Assembly: GCF_025809055.1 (NCBI RefSeq)
Contig: NZ_CP075529.1
Location: 2,591,501 to 2,655,500 of the forward strand
Direction of reading: 5' to 3'
DNA: 64,000 nt
DNA from: Devosia sp.
GTDB lineage: Bacteria > Pseudomonadota > Alphaproteobacteria > Rhizobiales > Devosiaceae
Part shown: in pieces, positions 59,117-64,000 of the stretch
How positions within the stretch are numbered: the first letter of the stretch is position 1
How the letters are laid out: every line of letters begins with the position of its first letter
Notes under the pieces: model-generated
What the model was told of the DNA's origin: nothing
The model's database searches: none
What the model saw: the letters and a program-made list of their open reading frames with translations, nothing else
Translations under genes and position numbers: made by a program

Positions 59117-62100
59117 GGCTCGTCCTCCCCGTCGATAGCGGTCCACTCGGCCAGCCGCGACAGGTGGTCATAGGGCCCGGCGAAGCGCTGGCTCTTGAGC
59201 GGCATCAGGCGGGGATACATCAGCGTGTCGCGGAACAGGAAATGCTCGATATGGCCCTGCATCCGGTTGCCGACCTCTTCGGCCGCATCCATGACCGACA
59301 TGTCGTCGGGGGTCTTGAACGGCTTGGGCACGAAGGCGTCGGGCCCCAGCCCGATCTTGATATAGGTGAGGGCGCTGGACCTGGCGGCCGCCACATCTGC
59401 GATGGCGCCAACCTCGGCCATCAGGGCCTCGACCAGCAATTGCGGGGCCTCGAACCCCTTCATGGCGCCCGGATCGGGCGGGGAACCGGTCTTGAAATCG
59501 ATGATTTCGAGCGTCCCATCTTGGAGCTCGTCCACCCGGTCGGCCCGCCCGGTAATGGTGAAGCCGCCGCCCAGCGGCAGCAGCCATTCGCCGCGTTTTT
59601 CGGCATGGCGCTGCGCGATGAACGGCGCCCTCGTCCGCTCGTAGTCGAGGAACTGGCTGGCCGTGGTGGAAAACCGCTTGAGCCAGATGTCGCGCCGCTC
59701 GCCGATGGCATCGAGCCCGGAAAAACCCAGGCGCGCCAGATCCATCAGCACGTCATGGGCTTGCGGCGCCAGGGGATCGTGACCGTCTTCGATGAAGCGC
59801 CCCAGGATGTCATGAATGATATTGCCGCGCTCGCGCGCATCCGGATCGGTGCCAAGAGCATCGAGGGGCTTCAGGCCCAGGACATGCTTGGCATAGATGT
59901 CATAAGGCGAACGCATCAGCGTCTCGATCTCGGTGACGGAGAGTTTGCGCGGCCGTTTGTCGACCGGCGGGCTCTGCGCCGGCCTTGTCGCCGGTTTCAC
60001 CTCTGCGACCGCGTCGAGGCGCCGGGCCTGTTCGAGGAAGTGGCGGCCGCGACGGCGCAGGTCAGTGGCGGCGTCGGTGCCGATAAAGGCGTCGAGGCGC
60101 TGCACCAGCCGCGAAGGCAGGGCCGGACTGGCCCCGACCCGGTCGGCATAGCTGACAATGACGTCGGCATTGCCCATGCCCTGGGCGAAATCGTGTGCGG
60201 CCAGGCCCTGCATCCGCTCGGGCGGCTCGAGCCCGGCCTTGATGCGCATGCCCCGGCTGAGCCAGGGCCCCGGATCAGCCGGTCCGGGCCATTTGTCCTC
60301 GTTGAGGCCGGCGAGGATCACCAGGGCCGGGCTCATCAGCCGGGCCTCGATCTGGCCCCAGATGGCAATATCCTGCCGCCGAGCCTCGCGATTGCGCACA
60401 TCGACGCCATCCATCAGTGCGAACAGCACGGCATCAAGACCGTGGGGCGCAAAGGCGTGGCCGGTATGGGCCAGCGCGCCCATCTGTTCGGCCCAGGCCA
60501 TGAGCTCCTCGCGGCCCATGAGGGGCCCGGCTGGCGTCAGCGCGGCCGTGGTCTCCGCCAGAGCCAGGGCGAAAAGGCCGGCATCAATGCGATCCGTATC
60601 GAGGAGTGCCGCCAGCGGCGCCATTGTGTGTTCGAGGCGATCGAAAAGGCTTGTGATGGCGGCCGCCTCTTCGGTGTCGAGGCGAAGGGCCGGATAGACC
60701 AGCGAGCCATCCAGATTGCCGGCCAGCAGCGCGCGCAGGCCGGCGAGGCCGGGTGCCGGGCGCTGTCCGCGCAGGAGGCCGAGGTCGATCTTTTCGGCCA
60801 GGGTCGACAGTGCCGTGCGGTCCTGGTCGAGCACCACGGCACGGTTGCGCAACAGGGCCATGAGATCGACGGGCCGGTATTGCCCGCTGACCAGCGCCAG
60901 GACCTGCCGCGCCAGTCGCCCGGCGGGACTGTGGAACAGTGGCGCCCCGGCGGCGTCATCGACTACGATGTCGAACCGGCGAAGCTCGGCGGCGATACGG
61001 CGCGCCAGGTTGCGGTCCGGGGTGATGATGCCGACGCTGTTTTCGGCCTCCAGCGCTGCGCGGCTGGCCAGGGCAACGGCGCGGGCCTCCTCGTCCTCGT
61101 TGCGCGCGGCGATGACGTTGACACCGGCAAGGGCCGTCGCAAGCGTGGCCGCATCCAGCCGTTGCCCAGACCACAACCCGGTTTCTTCGGTGAGCGCCAG
61201 GGCGCGATTGACGAGGCCCGTGCGCGGCGACGGGTTAGCGCACAATTCGATGACCTGGGCGGGACCGGCGCCGAGATGGCGCAACAGGTGGGCGAGCCCA
61301 TATTGCGGATGGCCGTGGGGATTGTCGTCCCCGCCGAGCAGGGCCTCGTGGGTGGCCGGGGTCATGTCGAGATCGAGCCCGGGCAGGACCACGGCGCCGC
61401 GCGGCAGGTCGGCAATGGCCTTGAGCAGGCGCGCCGTGGCGGGAATGGAGCCGGTGGACCCGGCAGCGATCACCGGCCGCTCGCCATAGAGATGGCGGGT
61501 CGCCATGGCCTGCCGGTCAAGCCGCAACCGCCGTTGCATGGCCGGATCGGCGAGGCCAAGGATCTTGAGATGAGCGGGCCAGGCGGCCAGGGCAATGTTC
61601 AGGAAATCGAGGGTCTGCAGCCAGTAATCCCCGAGGTCCGGACCCAGTTCGGCACCAATGGCGGCGATGTCCTCGGGGCGCTGCTCCTCGATGATCAGGT
61701 CGTCGATCAACCGGCCGAGGGAAGCGGACATCGAAAAGATTTCGGCCGCGCCCGGCGGGCTGGAAAAGGCCTGCCGGCCCCGTTCGCTCCGGGCCCAGCC
61801 GGCCACCAGATGCGACAGCGTCAGCCGGCGGCGGAAATCGCTGGCGGCGGGCGGCAGGGGCGCCGTGTCGAACGGAGGCAGAAAAGGCTCTTCATCGCCG
61901 GCCTCGCCGCCAAAGGTTCGGATATCGGGGAGCAGACCCAAGAAATCGGGGTGGTCGGCAAAGCTGGCGGCCAGCGCCTGGCGGGCACGCTGGGTCGGCA
62001 CGATCACGGTGACATCGCTGAGCCAGAACGGGCCCGAACGCGGCCAGTCACCCAGGAGCCGCCCATCCATGATGGCCGCGACCAGACAGGGCAGGAAAGG

Positions 62101-62130
62101 CGTGCTGGGGGCGATGGAAAAAAGGCTCAT
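59113..62130 (-). CDS. addB: Double-strand break repair protein AddB
   Basis: Partner of AddA in end resection. 1005 residues. The N-terminal helicase-like part (TPFLPCLVAAIMDGRLLGDW, VTVIVPTQRARQAL) lacks a canonical Walker A. The C-terminal PDDEXK nuclease is seen in TEIETLMRSPYDIYAKHVLGL, GRADRVDELQDGTLEIIDFK and TGSPPDPGA. It overlaps both neighbours by 4 nt (NTase-like gene before, addA after), so the three are a tightly coupled operon. Confidence 0.95.
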   Translation of the reverse strand: MSLFSIAPSTPFLPCLVAAIMDGRLLGDWPRSGPFWLSDVTVIVPTQRARQALAASFADHPDFLGLLPDIRTFGGEAGDEEPFLPPFDTAPLPPAASDFRRRLTLSHLVAGWARSERGRQAFSSPPGAAEIFSMSASLGRLIDDLIIEEQRPEDIAAIGAELGPDLGDYWLQTLDFLNIALAAWPAHLKILGLADPAMQRRLRLDRQAMATRHLYGERPVIAAGSTGSIPATARLLKAIADLPRGAVVLPGLDLDMTPATHEALLGGDDNPHGHPQYGLAHLLRHLGAGPAQVIELCANPSPRTGLVNRALALTEETGLWSGQRLDAATLATALAGVNVIAARNEDEEARAVALASRAALEAENSVGIITPDRNLARRIAAELRRFDIVVDDAAGAPLFHSPAGRLARQVLALVSGQYRPVDLMALLRNRAVVLDQDRTALSTLAEKIDLGLLRGQRPAPGLAGLRALLAGNLDGSLVYPALRLDTEEAAAITSLFDRLEHTMAPLAALLDTDRIDAGLFALALAETTAALTPAGPLMGREELMAWAEQMGALAHTGHAFAPHGLDAVLFALMDGVDVRNREARRQDIAIWGQIEARLMSPALVILAGLNEDKWPGPADPGPWLSRGMRIKAGLEPPERMQGLAAHDFAQGMGNADVIVSYADRVGASPALPSRLVQRLDAFIGTDAATDLRRRGRHFLEQARRLDAVAEVKPATRPAQSPPVDKRPRKLSVTEIETLMRSPYDIYAKHVLGLKPLDALGTDPDARERGNIIHDILGRFIEDGHDPLAPQAHDVLMDLARLGFSGLDAIGERRDIWLKRFSTTASQFLDYERTRAPFIAQRHAEKRGEWLLPLGGGFTITGRADRVDELQDGTLEIIDFKTGSPPDPGAMKGFEAPQLLVEALMAEVGAIADVAAARSSALTYIKIGLGPDAFVPKPFKTPDDMSVMDAAEEVGNRMQGHIEHFLFRDTLMYPRLMPLKSQRFAGPYDHLSRLAEWTAIDGEDEP

Positions 62131-62801
62131 CCGGCAAGCGCCCGTTCTGCCTGCTCATGCGCTTCCCGGTCGATCAGGTTGAACCAGTCCGCATCGATCA
62201 CCACGCCGGAGAGGCTTTCATCCTCGATTGCCCTGTCGAACAGGGCATCGAGCCGGAACGGCCCTTCGGGAGCGTCGGCAAATGCGGCGCGGGTCATCAA
62301 GGCGAGGCCGGCGAACAGCACCGGGGCGCCATAGTCGCGCGAGATGCGGCCGGCGGGGTCGAGGCAGAAATCATGGCTGCGCGCGACACCATGGGCTCGG
62401 TGCGGATGCACGCAGAGCAGCACCGTGCCACCACGCTCGGCGTGCCGCTCGATCATGCGGGAAAACACCGGGCCGCCATCGGTCCACAGGGTGTTGCTGT
62501 CCATGACGAAAAAGGGGTCCGAGACCAGCATGGGCAGGGCGTCGCGCACGCTGCCGCCGCTGCCTAGCGCCAGCGTTTCTGCATTGACCTTGAGGGCGCC
62601 CCCGAAATGGGCCAGCACGGTTTCCGGCTGGTCGGCAAGGCCCAGGGTGAAGCGCCGGGCGCCTGCCGCGCGGGCCATTGCCATGACGCGCTCGATGCGC
62701 GGTTCGTCGCATAGGGGCAGTAGGGGAACCGGCAGACCGCCCTGAGCGGGCGGTGCGTCGGTCACCAGCATGACGTCCGGGAATCGCGATGGTCTGTCCA
62801 T
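62127..62801 (-). CDS. Degenerate MurU-like sugar nucleotidyltransferase
   Basis: 224 residues. The middle and end align with MurU/RfbA-like nucleotidyltransferases: SGGSVRDALPML (81-92), LFAGLALM and FADAPEGPFRLDALFDRAI. But the N-terminal NTP-binding signature (GxGTRMRPLT...PKPLVPV in relatives) is replaced by APPAQGGLPVPLLPLCDEP, and the metal-binding Asp of the NSDT block is Asn (VMDSNTLW, 101-106). It therefore looks like a pseudoenzyme kept in the addBA operon. Its frame is open from the accD stop onward. Relatives are normally next to a sugar kinase (AmgK) and tsaE, neither of which is here. Confidence 0.75.
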   Translation of the reverse strand: MDRPSRFPDVMLVTDAPPAQGGLPVPLLPLCDEPRIERVMAMARAAGARRFTLGLADQPETVLAHFGGALKVNAETLALGSGGSVRDALPMLVSDPFFVMDSNTLWTDGGPVFSRMIERHAERGGTVLLCVHPHRAHGVARSHDFCLDPAGRISRDYGAPVLFAGLALMTRAAFADAPEGPFRLDALFDRAIEDESLSGVVIDADWFNLIDREAHEQAERALAG

Positions 62802-62870
62802 GCCCGGATAGAACAGGCGCCGGGCGGCGCTGTCCAGTACGAGGAGGGCCGGCAGGGATGGTTCGCCGCG

Positions 62871-63851
62871 CTATTCGGCGTGAGCGGCGGCGGCCGGCGG
62901 ATCGAGGTCGTCGTCACCCTCGGCGGCCACGGCCGCATCGCGCAGGCTCGCCTGGGCGGCAATAGCCTTGGAGCTGCCGGCGGTAATGGCCTCATTGGGC
63001 GGCGCATTGGTGAGGATGGCGGCCAGCGAGCCGATGGTGGAGCGCAGGTTGTGGCGATGCACCACCATGTCCACCATGCCGTGGCTGTAGAGATATTCGG
63101 AGCGCTGGAAGCCCTTGGGCAGCTTTTCGCGGATGGTCTGCTCGATGACGCGCTGGCCGGCAAAGCCGATCAGGGCACCGGGCTCTGCCAGATGCACGTC
63201 GCCGAGCATGGCATAGGAGGCGGTGACGCCGCCGGTGGTGGGATTGGTCATGACCACGAAGAACGGCAGGCCCGCCTCGCGCAGCCGGGCCACGGCGACG
63301 GTGGTGCGCGGCATCTGCATGAGGCCGAGCACGCCTTCCTGCATGCGCGCGCCACCCGAGGCGACAAAGAGAATGAACGGGGTCTTGAGCCGCACTGCGG
63401 TTTCAAGGCCGGTGATGATGCCCTGGCCTGCGGCCATGCCCAGAGAGCCGGCAAGGAAATCGAAGTCCTGGACCGCGACGGTCACCTGGCGGGTAAAGAG
63501 CTTGCCCACGGCCACCAGCACGGCATCGTCGTAGCCAGTCTTGGCGCGGTTTTCCCGCAGCTGGTCGACATAGCGCTTCTGGGCGCGGAATTTCAGCGGA
63601 TCGTGGGCCGCAGAGGGCACCGGGATGGTTTCGTATTTGCCCTCGTCGAGGAAGGTTGCCAGCCGGTCGACCGGCTTGATCTTCATGTGATAGCCCGAAT
63701 TGGGCACCACCCACTGATTGGCCTCGAGATCGCGATAGAACACCATCTCGCCCGATTCCGGATCCTTCACCCACAGGTTTTCCGGGGTGTCCCGCTTGGG
63801 ATTGAGTATCGAGCGGATTTTGGGGCGGACGAAATTGTCGATCCAGTTCAT
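62871..63851 (-). CDS. accD: Acetyl-CoA carboxylase carboxyltransferase subunit beta
   Basis: With AccA moves CO2 from biotin to acetyl-CoA in fatty acid synthesis. 326 residues. The core is typical: YDDAVLVAVGKLFTRQVTVAVQDFDFLAGSLG, FVASGGARMQEGVLGLMQM, TNPTTGGVTASYAMLGD and GFAGQRVIEQTIREKLP. The four zinc-finger cysteines of the E. coli protein are all replaced (D30, S33, V49, S52), as I recall for other Hyphomicrobiales. The C-terminal tail is Ala/Asp-rich. It is followed after 69 nt by the NTase-like gene. Confidence 0.95.
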   Translation of the reverse strand: MNWIDNFVRPKIRSILNPKRDTPENLWVKDPESGEMVFYRDLEANQWVVPNSGYHMKIKPVDRLATFLDEGKYETIPVPSAAHDPLKFRAQKRYVDQLRENRAKTGYDDAVLVAVGKLFTRQVTVAVQDFDFLAGSLGMAAGQGIITGLETAVRLKTPFILFVASGGARMQEGVLGLMQMPRTTVAVARLREAGLPFFVVMTNPTTGGVTASYAMLGDVHLAEPGALIGFAGQRVIEQTIREKLPKGFQRSEYLYSHGMVDMVVHRHNLRSTIGSLAAILTNAPPNEAITAGSSKAIAAQASLRDAAVAAEGDDDLDPPAAAAHAE

Positions 63852-64000
63852 GGCACGGCCTCTCGCGATCCAGAGGGGATCACCTAAGTCTTCAATTGTG
63901 GCAATTCTTATCAGGGGATGGCGAGGAGGGCAAAGCCGGCACGCACAATCCCCGCTTTCCCCGGCGAAGAGTACCGTCGCTAGGTCCGCGACCGCCTGAG

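Noticed and set aside
59053..62334. 1093-codon plus-strand open frame over addB
   Set aside because: Antisense to addB with no recognisable domain; real addB motifs are on the minus strand.
1..64000. CRISPR array, tRNA, rRNA, phage or insertion sequence
   Set aside because: No regular spaced repeats, cloverleaf genes, rRNA-like stretches or transposase/integrase genes were found by reading; repeats are palindromic intergenic elements.

Overview
The window is a dense, high-GC bacterial chromosome segment, by eye roughly 60-65% G+C. Gene content, gene order and regulatory motifs point to an alphaproteobacterium of the order Hyphomicrobiales (Rhizobiales). A Devosiaceae-like genus such as Devosia or Pelagibacterium is plausible, but that level is inference. 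Supporting evidence is the alphaproteobacterial heat-shock promoter type, a candidate Irr iron-control box, CtrA-like TTAA-N7-TTAA sites, an AccD without zinc-finger cysteines, and the hrcA/grpE/rph/rdgB/hemW and addAB/trxA neighbourhoods. Four near-matches to the ParB-binding parS sequence suggest an origin-proximal position. There is no phage, transposase, CRISPR array, rRNA or tRNA.

Layout. 0.1-15.4 kb: a VOC-fold protein, then dnaJ and dnaK separated by an inserted metallopeptidase-like gene; a small secreted protein; a fused pabB-pabC; pncA; the grpE/hrcA stress pair; rph, rdgB and hemW; and a parDE toxin-antitoxin pair. 15.5-25.4 kb: envelope genes (an LpoA-like lipoprotein, an SGNH hydrolase, an MltB-type transglycosylase) mixed with rsmI, yraN, gshB, a serine hydrolase, marC, galE and galU. 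25.4-35 kb: a beta-barrel protein, an NfeD/SPFH membrane pair, a GH25 lysozyme, a ComM-type ATPase, isocitrate lyase with a small partner gene and a divergent ScfR/RamB-type regulator, and a WYL regulator. 35.1-42.5 kb: a sugar cluster with galM, a LacI-family repressor, xylB, xylA and a GH43 beta-xylosidase; an orphan C-terminal fragment of a second LacI-type regulator lies just before xylB. 42.7-53.3 kb: a DUF2189 membrane protein, then mutS, glnD, murJ, trpS, a universal stress protein and nfuA. 53.4-63.9 kb: a GH3 enzyme, trxA, addA, addB, a degenerate sugar-nucleotidyltransferase and accD, all on the minus strand.

How the genes work together. dnaK and grpE carry near-exact sigma-32 promoters with identical spacing, and dnaJ has a weaker one, so the split chaperone genes probably respond together to heat. 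xylB-xylA-GH43 would take xylo-oligosaccharides to xylulose-5-phosphate, but no transporter is present. aceA and the divergent regulator form a probable acetate/fatty-acid response unit. nfuA has a palindrome resembling an Irr box 22 nt before its start.

The intergenic DNA is unusually rich in repeats. The most interesting family (A, six copies) is about 58 nt long and folds into two consecutive hairpins with compensatory changes between copies. It lies mostly just downstream of genes and twice forms inverted pairs. Other families resemble the palindromic intergenic mosaic elements of Hyphomicrobiales.
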